Source of the DNA: Hyposmocoma kahamanoa
Lineage: Eukaryota > Arthropoda > Insecta > Lepidoptera > Cosmopterigidae
Length of the DNA: 64,000 nt
Assembly: GCF_003589595.1 (NCBI RefSeq)
Contig: NW_020653856.1
Location: forward strand, 2,771,226 to 2,835,225
Direction: 5' to 3'
Of this stretch, positions 1-10,094 are shown piece after piece. The first letter of the stretch is position 1, and every line of letters begins with the position of its first letter. Under the pieces are notes generated by a model. That model saw only the letters and a program-made list of their open reading frames with translations, was not told the origin of the DNA and searched no databases. The translations under genes and the position numbers were made by a program.

Positions 1-289
1 AAGAGAGGGTGAGCGCGCGGGAGTCAACCCCGGCTTAAGAACACGGAATACTGACCTCACGAGCCAACAAAAGTGCAGCCCACTCCATTGTAAACACTAA
101 ACAGGTTTTGTCCTGCAATTTCACATCGCCCGCTACGGTTTTGGCCACCAGCATGTATGACATACATATATGTCATATTAGCTAGTGCCCGCGACTTCGT
201 CTGCGTACAATAAGCACTTCGAGTAGCCAACTGTATTACACAAATTTTCATAGTTTTATTGGTTCTCCATTTAAACTTTCACCCCATAT

Positions 290-451
290 AGGAAATGAAA
301 CAATTATAATACAAACCGACGTTTCGGGCCCTTGGCCTGGAAAGGGCCCGAAACGTCGGTTTTTTTGAAAAAACAAATATACGCGACTTAAATCCGGAAA
401 AATAGTTTCATTTCCTATGTGTAACAATCGAGAAAACCTAAGAACTCGATA
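290..451 (+). mobile_element. Micro Penelope-like element: two head-to-head terminal repeats
   Basis: The element consists only of two PLE terminal repeats facing each other. Arms 313-333 and 342-362 are a perfect 21-bp inverted repeat around an 8-nt spacer. The short end begins AGGAAATGAAAC at 290; the long end on the right carries the tail ...CCTAAGAACTCGAT. A 13-bp target-site duplication, TTTCACCCCATAT, flanks it at 277-289 and 452-464. No coding sequence lies inside, so it must have been mobilised in trans or be the remains of a larger copy that lost its interior. Seen: repeats and duplication. Inferred: PLE identity, from the larger copies at 18.4, 21.9 and 55.5 kb, which share these ends and carry RT or GIY-YIG sequence. 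Confidence 0.85.
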
Positions 452-464
452 TTTCACCCCATAT

Positions 465-1271
465 TTCACACTTTTTAAGATTTATTTTTATGACAAAACA
501 TACCCTATGGCCTTCTCTTAGGTTCCATCTATCTGTATACCCAAATTTATCAATATGGGTTCAGCTGTTTAAGCGTGAAAAAGTAACAGACTGTTACTTT
601 CGCGTTTATAATATTAGTTTGGATTTGTTTGACTTGATTTGCTTGCTCCACCTGAGCTTACGCTTCACTGCTACGTCTCGGGTTTGTACCCATCTGTGCT
701 TGCTGCTGCGTTGTAGAAAAATAGGCACAAAGTGAAACCATATTTTTCACATCAAAGGTCAAGATTCTCTTTGTCGCAGACATGGTAGTTTATTACTTTA
801 CACATATTTAAGTTTTGATGGGCATCTTATTTCCGGAAGCAAAAAGAGGTGAGTGAAAAGTTTTAAGCCTTTTACTGTGTATCTTTGCGTTTGTATGTGC
901 CATCGCAAAAGTCTGGACGATTTCAAAGCTGTTTTTTTTTATTTGTTTGAAGATGGTTTAATCGGGATGGTTCTTTGCTATGTTTAATGAACATCGGATC
1001 AGCTGTTTAAAGATTATCAGCTCTTTTGCCAGTTAGTGCAGGGATCTCAGTCAGACTTGAAATTTGGAGGGAGTCGATGACATTACAGTAATATGGTAAT
1101 TGTGGTCTGATGCTGCAACCAGAACAGTATCTATATCAGCCAAATCTCAACGATTTATAATGGAACTGTTCCGTTTAGGCTCATGAGTTTGAAAATGTCT
1201 CGATAAGTTGTTAGCTTACAGATTGTGACTTTATTGACAGTTTGGAGTATACTTGTGACAATGTGAACTTT
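465..1271. other. No recognisable gene or repeat
   Basis: AT-rich sequence with only short chance open frames. I see no splice-flanked coding stretch, tRNA or familiar repeat. Confidence 0.5.
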
Positions 1272-1500
1272 AACTGCCTCCGTGGCCGAACGGTTACCAT
1301 GCCGGACTGCCACGCAGAGGTCCCAGGTTCGATTCCCGGGCCGGGAGAAATATTTGTATGACCTACATTTATTTCTCTCGTGAGTTTGGGTGTAATTTGT
1401 GGTTGTCTATGTGTGTGTCCATGGCACCCGCGACACAGGGTTTCCCTAGTGCGGGGCTATGTTGAGTATGTGCGTTGTTATTATTATTATTATTGTTATT
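1272..1500 (+). repeat. tRNA-type SINE (family S1)
   Basis: This is the best-preserved copy of a SINE found about ten times in the window. The head has a Leu/Ser-type A box (TGGCCGAACGG) and a perfect B box (GGTTCGATTCC), the internal RNA polymerase III promoter. The body reads ...CTCGTGAGTTTGGGTGTAAT and ends ...GGGGCTATGTTGAG, followed by an (ATT)n tail. It encodes no protein and would depend on a LINE for movement. Confidence 0.9.
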
Positions 1501-2743
1501 AATGTGATCTCTTTCACCGTTCTCCAATTCTTTTTCTTCATCATTCTTACATAGCTTCATTCCGTTGTGTCGTCACTCCATACAGAATTCTCAAGGCTAG
1601 CAGAGGTGCTCTTAATCATGTAAACTAACTGCTTATAAAGCAGCAAATGTATTACATACGAATACAGACCCTATTGGGGTGAGTTCACATACGTTTGTCT
1701 AATCTGTAAAGAGTGTTTTTATATTATTGTACCCGTTTTCTTCTTTCTTTTCCTTGACCTTTTCCTTACTGTTATACCTTTTACAATAAATGATGTGGAC
1801 CGAGCATTACTTTCCATTATTAAAACACAAGACCCGCGTGGCACACTGTTATTTCTGTCGTATATGTCGATTCTACATTACTGAACATGTGGTGTGTTTA
1901 TCTTGGAGTGCCTTATATCACCAACTTCTTCCATTACGTTCAGCTTCAGCTTTTCCTATAACGATGACATTTGGTAGGCCACTGAGTAACTTAACCTGTT
2001 TTGACTAAGAGGGCCACATCGATCGTCGGCCACGAGATCATTTCCCACTTATATTTTTGTTAAACTAATTCCGGTATTGATATAGTTCTGGAAATATAGA
2101 TCAAAATATTTCTTAGCTCTGCAAAGACGGAAATGATACTAATAAATATGACTGCATGTCGTGGCACTTCCTCTCTTCTTCTAGGTTGTGTTTTCATTGC
2201 TGATGATGTAAACACACAAAGAGCTAAACGGCTATGACTGTTTCTATCTCGTCTAGTTTTCAGCTTCTCTTAGAACGATCGAAATAACAAGCTCAGTCAT
2301 ACCAACGACAAGTTATCCTGTCGCGAGGTCATTAACCCTCTACCTTGCTCATCACAACTAATCTGTCGAAGTTGTTTGTGATGTTTTGATGAGTGTGAGC
2401 GTTATGTTTTGTTGCCGGCGAGCAATATGACTAAAATATTTTAAATTAGATGCCACGTCTAATTTAAAATCATTTCTATGGCTTTCTTAAGACTGTCCTG
2501 TCGCTGTCGTATGTTAAATGCATAAAAAGGGTGCCTGTTGATCGAGCACGGCGAGCATAAACAAAATCATTTCTCGAGATCTTGAAACCTTAATAGAACA
2601 TTTTATTTTATAGCCTACACATATCATAAAGAGCTTGAAATTTCCGTATTATGATTACAGCTGTGTAAAATTCTGTTTATTATAGTTTATATTATTGTTG
2701 GTATCTTACGAAATATATTACACACTTATGTTAATAGAAATAC
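1501..2743. other. Intergenic, one hairpin, no gene seen
   Basis: No coding sequence recognised. A perfect 13-bp inverted repeat (2438-2450 and 2458-2470) with a 7-nt loop could form a strong AT-rich hairpin. The stretch 1690-1810 resembles 61195-61320, including an AATAAA followed by GTGGACCG, and may be an old LTR or LINE end. Confidence 0.4.
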
Positions 2744-3235
2744 ACTTTTTTTTTATTATGAAAATGACGGGATGAACAAGTCGTGCACTTGGTTGTAGCA
2801 GACACGCTTAAAGCAGTTGCATTGCAGAGGCATTGCCACTGAGTCCATCAACCTTTCTTTTTATACACAGGTAAATCCATTACGCATACCCCGCCGCCGG
2901 CGATGACATGGCGAGGTTATGTGGGATTCCCTCCGTTGACCCACCCAGCGATACATGCTCGCTCGATGGATCCTCGGAGGCCTACCTACTAAAAACCACC
3001 CACACCCACCGGTGCCGGCTCGTGGGATCCCGTTAAGACTGACACGATGGGAGATATCTGGTGCGTCAATCAACCTGAGACATCAAGTTAACAAGTCCCA
3101 AGTGCCTGCAATTTCACCAGCTCCGTTCAAAACCGGAATGTAGTAATACTCATAATTATTACTGCTTGGCGGCAGAAATAATTAAGGTGGCATTTCTCCG
3201 GACGGAGTCTTTCGTAAAGAACTTTACTGCTACGG
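2744..3235 (-). repeat. SINE-like repeat (family S2), interrupted
   Basis: Family S2 is the commonest repeat here: about 330 bp when full, with landmarks GACAAGTCCCATGTGCCTG, CTGCTTGGCGGCAGAAATA and an A-rich tail after ...TTGATATCATAAAA on its own plus strand. This minus-strand copy is split by an insertion at 2855-3065. I see no clear tRNA head, so calling it a SINE rests on size, copy number and tail. Confidence 0.7.
2855..3065 (-). mobile_element. 5'-truncated LINE end nested in an S2 repeat
   Basis: A GC-rich 211-bp insert interrupts the S2 copy between an imperfect direct repeat (TCCATCAACCT at 2844-2854; TCAATCAACCT at 3066-3076), read as a target-site duplication. Its minus strand ends in an A-rich run, and it contains a GGTTTTTAGTAGGT segment resembling 3' ends of R1/Jockey-type LINEs. 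The insert at 59670-59856 has a comparable TTTTAGTGGGG segment. Confidence 0.6.
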
Positions 3236-3394
3236 TTAGTTATATGGGGCAACTCAGTAGATTTGGAAAGAGTGTTCGAGGTTCAGAAGAAGTGTCCGAG
3301 CAATCCGAATCGTGTCATTCGAATGTCAAATTAGTAACCTACTAGTGTTCGTATTCGAATTATTTCAATGATAATTCATTACTAATTAGTAGTA

Positions 3395-3560
3395 CTAAGG
3401 GGGAGGAAACGGCTGCGCACATCCTACTTCAGTACTCCGGCGTGACCAACTACAGGGCAAAATACTTTGGAGTGCTGCTGAGATTCCTGGAGGAGCTTGG
3501 GTGGTACGAGTAGGACCCTGCACCCACCACACGCAAAATAGGCGCTTTGTCGTCGAGTTG
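3395..3560 (+). pseudogene. LINE C-terminal remnant (zinc-knuckle-like tail)
   Basis: One frame reads ETAAHILLQYSGVTNYRAKY, then FLEELGWYE and a stop. This resembles the extreme C-terminus of LINE polyproteins that carry a terminal Cys/His motif ('...ET..HIL..C...'). The expected cysteine is replaced by Tyr, and upstream sequence is not recognisable. A 7-bp unit (CCAAGTA) is repeated three times just downstream, near 3583-3603. Confidence 0.5.
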
Positions 3561-4084
3561 CGGATACCAGCCCGTTGCACCAAGTACCAAGTACCAAGTA
3601 GTAGTACTAATCCATAGATTTCATAGAGCATTTCGGCTCGTTATCACCTAACCCTCTTTGACATACGGTAAATACTGTAAACATGACGGGGACAGGGATA
3701 TTTTGTGGTATGGACATGATAAATGAGGTGTTCCGATATATCATTCCACTGGTGCACCCAACCGAATGGCATGGGCATTCGGTATTGTTAATCCGTAGAC
3801 AGCGAGTGAATCATTCGACTGGAGTCGATTGTGCTTGGATTCGGCTTAGGCGAATGATTTGCCCATTCGAATCATTAGCATTAGTAATATTCAAAGTCGC
3901 ACATCGCTACTGTAAACCGTTGTTCAAAAAACTAAACATAATATAATGGACATCTGCGTATTCGTGAACTCATCCTCAATATCTTAAAACACGTGGTGTA
4001 GTGATGCAAAGGCAAACCAGAGCTAAAATCATGAATCTTTTATACCAACCTCGATGCCATAAATTAATTTATAAGAATAACTGC
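3560..4084. other. ATTCG-motif-rich spacer, no gene
   Basis: No coding sequence seen. Between about 3300 and 3880 the motif ATTCG/CGAAT recurs many times in both orientations, more than expected from its AT-rich surroundings. Confidence 0.4.
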
Positions 4085-5075
4085 ATAGGAAATGAAACTA
4101 TTTTTCCGGATTTAAGAGGGAGCAGAGGAAAAATTCCTAATCTTCGATTTGATTTTAGAGGGGTGTGTGTATCCACTTTAAAGTTAAAAATAAAATATTG
4201 TATGAGTAACTACACGATATATTCAAGCATAGACACTAATCAGAAACATAAAACAATAAAGTTTCCTCGATAGATAAAAATCACGAAATGACCTCTAATT
4301 TCCACATTTTTTCGATTCATCCTCGAAATGCTACAAGTTATTAGGACAAAAATTAGATAATTAATTATATTTATGCATGATCGAGAACTGTCACTACGGA
4401 TTTTTTTTAATCCCTTTAGTTTTAGAGTTATTCCGCTAAAACGAATTTGGTACTTTTAATGCGCAAAATTCAACATCTCCTGTCGCATGTCACGCGAACT
4501 TCAGGCATATATTTGTTTCACAAATTTGGGCGGAGCCAACGTCAAAACTTTCTTGGCATGCTCCCTCTTAAATCGCGTATATTTGTTTTTTATAACAACC
4601 GACGTTTCGGGCCCTTTACAGGTCCCATGGTCATGGTTGACTGAGGTGGTACAGTCTTCAACCAGTTATGTCGAACTGAAACACTAAGTCCTAAAACATA
4701 TTAATTAGTACTGCTCTATGTTTAAGTTTATTCTAATTTTCTATTTTTAATTAATGATAAATTTAACTTAATAAAAATTCATTCAATAAAATAATTTGTA
4801 AAACATAATGTAGCGTAAATTGGAATGATTTCTTTGTAAAATTAAAAATAAGGTATTTAATTAATAACTATTGTAACTATAGTGAAAAAATAGGGTGGCT
4901 TGCATCAATATTAGACATAACTGGTTGAAGACTGTACCACCTCAATCAACCGTGACCATGGGACCTGTAAAGGGCCCGAAACGTCGGTTTGTCTGAAGAA
5001 ATAAATATACGCGATTTAAATCCGGAAAAATAGTTTCATTTCCTATGTGTAACAATCGCGAAAACCTAAGAACAT
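4085..5075 (-). mobile_element. Deleted Penelope-like element with inverted terminal repeats
   Basis: The left terminal repeat starts ATAGGAAATGAAAC at 4085, is interrupted at its TTAA by a 452-bp insert (4116-4567), and resumes at 4572. The right terminal repeat (about 4930-5075) is its inverse and ends with the long tail ...AAAACCTAAGAAC. Between them lies only about 250 bp matching the 3' untranslated part of the copy at 22560-22790; all coding sequence is gone. I could not find a convincing target duplication at the outer ends. Confidence 0.8.
4116..4567. mobile_element. TTAA-flanked non-autonomous DNA transposon
   Basis: A 452-bp insert sits exactly at a TTAA inside a PLE terminal repeat. 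Other copies of that repeat read GGATTTAAATCGCG without interruption; here TTAA is duplicated at 4112-4115 and 4568-4571. The insert has 9-bp terminal inverted repeats GAGGGAGCA/TGCTCCCTC. TTAA duplication is the signature of the piggyBac superfamily, although these ends do not start with the usual CCC. Its interior has no transposase. Confidence 0.8.
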
Positions 5076-5249
5076 TAGTTTACCAAATGGTTTTAAATTA
5101 CTACACGGACCGTTTAAATCACAATTGACAAAATGGCTTATGACACATTGCTTCTATAATAACAAAGAATATTTAGAATTTACAAATACTAATTTATATT
5201 AATTGGAAATGCAATTACTTTTAGAGGCCAAAATATTTAATTCAATTAA

Positions 5250-5360
5250 TATTTGCATACCGGCTTGCAGGTTGAATACATTGTACCTATTTGTATTTAA
5301 GGTCTGTATAATTACTGTATTCTGGCAAATAAACGTTTTCTATTCTATTTTATTCTGTAT
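5250..5360 (+). repeat. Probable LINE 3' end
   Basis: The sequence CTGGCAAATAAACGTTTTC followed by TTCTATTCTATTTTATTC looks like a polyadenylation-type signal plus a simple-repeat tail, as in many lepidopteran LINE ends. No coding sequence is attached. Confidence 0.35.
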
Positions 5361-5877
5361 TTTAAATAGAAAACCACTGTGAGACTCAGACTTATTAACT
5401 AAATTAACGGATAAATCGAATTTCTGTTATGCATTATATATGCATTGCATCTTAGCCAGTTGGTGCGTTCACCGAAAGATAAGGAGCTATTGAGTGTCCC
5501 GGGGGTATGTACGATTGCCTGCTCCTGTGGCAAGACTTACAAAGGAGAGACCGGACGTAACATATCCACAAGACTGACGGAACACATACGTAGTATGTAG
5601 AACCGGGACAATCGGGGCTCTGCAGTGACGGAACACTCATTGGTTTCGGCTTCGACGCACTATATTCGTTTTGATAAAGTGTCTGTACTGGCGAGAGAAA
5701 AGCATTTCATTCCGCGGACAGTACGTGAAGCTATCGAGATTGGTCAATCGTGATAGTGGATGGTCGGTAACGCCGGCTGAAAAACAGTGTTAAGTACTGC
5801 GTCAGTGGTTAGTGTAGACGAGGCTTTAGAAAGTGACGTTGTTTGTGTAGTGTGCTATCCTGCAAATAACTTTAATA

Positions 5878-6101
5878 AAAATAATAACGCACATACTAAT
5901 GCACACACTCAACATAGCCCCACACTAGGGAAACCCTGTGTCGCAGGTGCCACGGACACACACATTGACAACTACAAATTACACCCAAACTCACGAGAGA
6001 AATAAATGTAGACCATACAAATATTTCTCCCGGCCCGGGAATGGAATCTGGGACCTCTGCGTGAGGGTCGGCATGGTAACCGTTCGGCCACGGAAGCAGT
6101 T
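5878..6101 (-). repeat. tRNA-type SINE (family S1)
   Basis: Reverse-strand S1 copy with a recognisable B-box region and a terminal GCAGTT. It has inserted into the 3' part of the second PLE family. Confidence 0.88.
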
Positions 6102-6218
6102 TATATGAAGCAATTGACGGTAGTTTCTTGGCGACGCCGCCTGCGCCTGCAGCCGTACTGAGTGATCGGGCTGCCATGCCTTTGGCTTGCAGTTTCCGTC
6201 GAGTCACCGCCGCGGAAT

Positions 6219-6256
6219 CTCATGATTAAGGACCACGAATTGGTTCGAAACATGTC
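6219..6256 (+). ncRNA. Hammerhead-ribozyme-like motif of the second PLE
   Basis: CTCATGA (6219-6225) is followed by a stem GGACCA/TGGTTC, then GAAAC (6247-6251) and ATGTC. The order matches the hammerhead core CUGAUGA - stem II - GAAA - stem III - UH. Relative to the consensus, only G5 is changed (to C), a position needed for catalysis, and stem I pairing is poor. Hammerheads with a tiny stem III are known in PLEs. Probably an inactive relic. Confidence 0.4.
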
Positions 6257-6314
6257 GAGCAAAAATTCGACTTAAATACGTGAGTTATCCGTTATTTTAG
6301 TTCATAAGTTATTA

Positions 6315-6502
6315 GGAAATGAAACTATTTTTCCGGATTTAAATCGCGTGTATTTGTTTTTTCAAACAAAAAAGTCAACCGTGACCATGAGACGTGTAAA
6401 GGGCCCGAAACGTCGGTTTGTTTGAAAAAACAAATATACGCGATTTAAATCCGGAAAAATAGTTTCATTTCCAATGTGTAACAATCGCGATAATCTAAGT
6501 AC
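6315..6502 (+). mobile_element. Micro Penelope-like element with 13-bp duplication
   Basis: A second element composed only of two inverted terminal repeats, about 188 bp, starting GGAAATGAAAC and ending with the long tail ...CTAAGTAC. The target-site duplication TCATAAGTTATTA is perfect (6302-6314 and 6503-6515). Orientation is the same as 290-451 and opposite to 21852-22894. Joining in the centre differs slightly from the first micro-element, so they are not copies of one deletion product. Confidence 0.85.
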
Positions 6503-6515
6503 TCATAAGTTATTA

Positions 6516-7002
6516 TTTATAATATTAATTCAAATTACCCCATTCTGAACAACAGGTACAATTAAAATACCTTATTTTTACAAGTATTCGATTTAAATCC
6601 GTATACTTAATTCCGCACAAATTACATTTATATGAAGTACTATGGCGGCAAAGTAAGAATGTTAATTTCTTTAAAACTTATCTTCCACATTCTCTCTGGG
6701 GCCCAGTTTGTAAATTACCCTAAAAGCCAGTGGCGTACCGTCGATTTCTGCCGCCCGGGGCCTACTTTAAATTTCTTCCCCCTTTATTTTCACGATTACG
6801 AAAGTACATAGTTTGTTCGGGCAGACTCGGCTTGATTGTGTTTTTATGTTCGCCTGCCGTCCTCGCCACCTTTGTGTCGATCATAAATAAATAAATAAAT
6901 AAAAACGACGTTTCTATTTCGGTATTTTTCAGTAGCAGAGCTCTTTCTTATATATTTAATTCGTAGAAGTACTTGCCACAATAATTATTTGTGCCGCAAT
7001 AA
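6516..7002. other. Spacer with AAAT tandem repeat
   Basis: No gene seen. A short (AAAT)n run lies at about 6886-6903, and 6725-6850 resembles decayed GC-richer repeat sequence. Confidence 0.35.
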
Positions 7003-7180
7003 TGTGAGCATTACTCTGTGGTGCGGTTTTGAAGGGTCAGGGTGCTGATGATAAAATAGGCACATGAGACTTGTGAACTTGTACCTTGGGGTAACTTGTT
7101 ATTCTGCAACTGTTATGGTTAGGCGTGTCGCTTACCATCTGACGCACGATTTGTCAGTTCTGTCACTTGGTGTCATAAAA
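7003..7180 (+). repeat. SINE-like repeat (family S2), 5'-truncated
   Basis: Plus-strand S2 copy: GGGTGCTG, CACATGAGACTTGT, AGGCGTGTCGCTTACCATC and the A-rich tail after ...TTGGTGTCAT. Confidence 0.7.
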
Positions 7181-7351
7181 AAAAATGCAATACAGCACAC
7201 TGAAGGTTGTTGCTGAATTTATTTTCTAATTTTAAGTAAAAAAAAATAATTTTGTCTAGTCAGGCGTCGGCCGCGCTCGCCGCCACCCCCATTACTGTGC
7301 CACCCGGGGCCGTGGCCCGTTCTGGACACCCCACGCTAGGCCACTGCTATA

Positions 7352-7551
7352 GCCGCCTCCGTGGTCAAACGGATACTATGCCGGACTGCCACGCAGAGGT
7401 CCCAGGTTCGATTCCCGGGCCGGGAGAAATGTTTGTATGGCCTACATTTATTTCTCTCGTGAGTTTGGGTGTAGTTTGTGCTTGTCTATGTGTGTGTCCA
7501 TGGCACCCGTGACACAGGGTTTCCCTAGTGCGGGGCTATGTTGAGTGTGTG
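7352..7551 (+). repeat. tRNA-type SINE (family S1)
   Basis: Well-preserved S1 copy with the same B box and body as 1272-1500. It follows a GC-rich fragment at 7255-7345 that looks like part of a different repeat. Confidence 0.88.
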
Positions 7552-7914
7552 AAAGTGTATGGATACGCACGATAATTAACGACGATAATTAGGCCGCAAA
7601 ATGCCTACGCTATGTTTTAAATCAGGCCAGTAGACAATTCTTGCTCTGGCAAACAGAGTTAAACAAAATATATTGCATATACCGTTACTTAGTTGCTTGG
7701 GATAGTGCCAGATGACAGTGCACTCAAGTGGGAGGCGATTTTTCCTACTTTCACAGCAGAAAATTCAGTTTTGTTAGAAAATAAGTGGGTTAGTTGGCTC
7801 TAACCGTATGAACGGTGCTCTCCCAGCGAAACAACGTTTATATTGTAGATACGAGTACAGTGTAGGTAATAAGACTATTATGGTAACTCCAAACAAAAGT
7901 ATTATTTAATATAT

Positions 7915-8070
7915 AAGGCGAGTAACCGGGCGAGAAGCGGGAAAAACTGGTTTGCTAGATCAAATGGTTTAGGTATTTACTATTAAATGAAGGTTTTACA
8001 AAAAATATACGATACACCCAAGCATATTGTCTAACGAATGTGCTAATTTGTTATACGATAGAATATACTT
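7915..8070 (+). repeat. Two-copy repeat, unknown family
   Basis: About 155 bp here are clearly related to 59270-59430: both share GGGAAAAACTG, AAATGGTTTAGGTATTTACT and GTGCTAATTTGTTATAC. No coding potential is visible. The family is unidentified. Confidence 0.6.
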
Positions 8071-8894
8071 TATCCGATGTGAGGTGTTAACCTCACTCCT
8101 AACACGCGCCATTATTACATGATAAACGTCTTTTGTTAAAAACAGCATTTACTGTAGAATCAAAACTTTAATAGAAAAACGAAAACACATTTACACACTA
8201 GGCACCCCGCCTTACAAAACTTTCAGTTTATGGGGAGATGATATACTACCGGTGGCCATACGAAAATCTGTCCCGCCGGACAATAAATTATGGTCATTTT
8301 GGTCCCGGTCTGAACGTGTTTAGAAATCGTATTAGCTGCCAAGTGATTTACAATATACGAAATATACTTTTGACACTAAGAACAGCTCCCTAGTTCAGCG
8401 TGAACGGATTTTTCCTATAGTACACTCTTCTGGCCGAAGTATTCAGTGTAAGTATCCAGGTGTGCATTCTCGAAACATGAAATCCGTAGTTACCGCTGTT
8501 TTCCCACTATGGATGACCTACAAGACTTGAGTTTCGTTTAGATTTAAGAATGTATGACAACGCAATTTGATAGTTTCGAATGTTCCCATCTTTTCATTGA
8601 CAGACTTCGAGAGTAGTTCCATAACTCATCCAAGCGGAAAAATTACCGTAACAACAGATTCTTGATTTGAGGGTAGGGCCCCAGAGCCGTCCAAGGCGTC
8701 CGTAGCCACCTGGATGTCCTCATGCCGGCTACTTAAACTCTTAGGAATTTTTCATCCGCAAGCGTAATTAAGGCCATTAGCCAACTGCAAAATATCCTTC
8801 AAAATACAGAAGTATACAATATTTGCTATTGGAGCATCCATTTTTTTATTTGGGTATTTTAGGATGTCTATTGTGGTTGAGATTCATAAAACGA
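8071..8894. other. No recognisable gene or repeat
   Basis: AT-rich sequence with no coherent coding frame, tRNA or repeat that I recognise. Confidence 0.45.
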
Positions 8895-9185
8895 ACTTTC
8901 TTTGTATGGTATCGAATGACGGGACGAACAAATCGCGCACCTGGTGGTAAGCGACACATTTGCCAGAGCAGTTGTAGTGCCACTCAGAACTTTAATCATA
9001 AAGATCTGAAGGGCATTGCCACTGCACCCGTCACCCTGAGACGTAAGTTGATATGTCCCATGCACCTAAAATTTCACCAGGGTCCTTGAGCTTTAAAATC
9101 GAAAAGCAGTAATTTAAGCACTACTACTTGGCGATAGGTATTTCCTTGGACGAGACGAACTCATTGACAAGGAGCTCGCCTGCTA
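8895..9185 (-). repeat. SINE-like repeat (family S2)
   Basis: Nearly full-length minus-strand S2 copy, from the ATCGAATGACGGGACGAAC end to GACAAGGAGCTCGCCTGCT. Confidence 0.75.
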
Positions 9186-9539
9186 TTTTGACATCGTCTA
9201 AGCAAAGCTAAGCAAATTTTTCGTATTTACTTAAGGAACTTTGCCTAACTTAATGTAAGAAATTAAATCAAACTTTAAAGTAAAGTAATCTATAGCTTCT
9301 TAATCGCCACCTTTGATTTGTCGGATTAGTTCCTCAGCATTAGTTAGCTTCCTTTAGTTTAACCCTGCAAACTACGAAACAATCTACTTTGAAAAAGGAA
9401 ACGTACGTTATCTTAAAACCTGTTTCTCCGGTAGAAAAAGCCTACTGTAGCTATCAAAGCAATTCCCACTTACTAGAGAGCTACGCTCCAGAGCATCCAG
9501 AAGTACCGCGCAAAGCCGAGAGCGTCCAATTAAGAGCGG

Positions 9540-9806
9540 TTACACGCGGCGATTTTAAGTCGCGATGCAAACGCGATGTAAGCGCGCGAATGGATCGACA
9601 CAAACGGACGATTGCATTGCTACACTTGGGATTTATATGCGATTACATCGATGCAATCGCCTGTTTGTATCGATGTAATCGCGCGTTTGTATCGATGATG
9701 ACGACCGTTTACATCGACGCAATCGCCTATAAATCGCAAGCGTAGCGATGCGATCGCTCGTGTCACGAACGCGCGTTTGCATCGCAGCTAAAAGTCCCGT
9801 GTGTAA
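9540..9806. mobile_element. CpG-rich inverted-repeat element (MITE-like)
   Basis: The ends are imperfect inverted repeats of about 35 bp (9540-9575 and 9772-9806) that share a perfect inner GCGATGCAAACGCG. The interior is dominated by GCGAT/ATCGC words and includes a 22-bp tandem repeat of about four units (9647-9734). CpG is very frequent compared with the AT-rich flanks. No transposase frame is present; the 118-residue open frame across it is repeat-derived. I could not define a target duplication, so the superfamily is open. Confidence 0.65.
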
Positions 9807-9809
9807 TTA

Positions 9810-10090
9810 TTCAAAAGCTAGCAGAAGGGCTACATATGCAATAAACACACTGTATTCCAAGTCTCTAGAGTCTTATAGTACCTCAAAAGAAGATAATATT
9901 TAATTATTTTGTACAGCGTATACACATAATTCAAATCATCTTGCGTTTTTATTTTTAAAGAGATAGAATATTTAAACATACTGTTATTATCAAATTTTCC
10001 AACGAGGACTATTGGAATAAGCTTGGGGCGTTTAATACCGAAAACGCCTCGATTTGTTTGTGTCCAGGAGGACACTAACGGTGACTACAC
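9810..10090. other. No recognisable gene
   Basis: AT-rich; no coherent coding sequence seen on either strand. Confidence 0.4.
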
Positions 10091-10094
10091 TGGC

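Larger units (their letters stand above)
5455..6260 (+). pseudogene. Second Penelope-like family: GIY-YIG remnant and 3' region
   Basis: One frame reads CSCGKTYKGETGRNISTRL, then TEHIRSM, a stop, and later AVTEH and TVREAIEI. This is the layout of the PLE C-terminal GIY-YIG endonuclease (Cys cluster, Y-x-G-x-T-x-R, R-x-x-E-H). YIG is changed to YKG and there is at least one in-frame stop, so it is inactive. It is too different from the main PLE family to be the same element. A SINE (5878-6101) interrupts the downstream part, which continues to a hammerhead-like motif at 6219-6256. Confidence 0.7.

Noticed and set aside
156..177. TATGACATA palindrome
   Set aside because: Nine-bp AT-rich arms with a 4-nt loop; common by chance here.
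9389..9745. 118-codon plus-strand frame
   Set aside because: It runs through the GCGAT-rich inverted-repeat element and its tandem units; the residues follow the repeat and show no domain.
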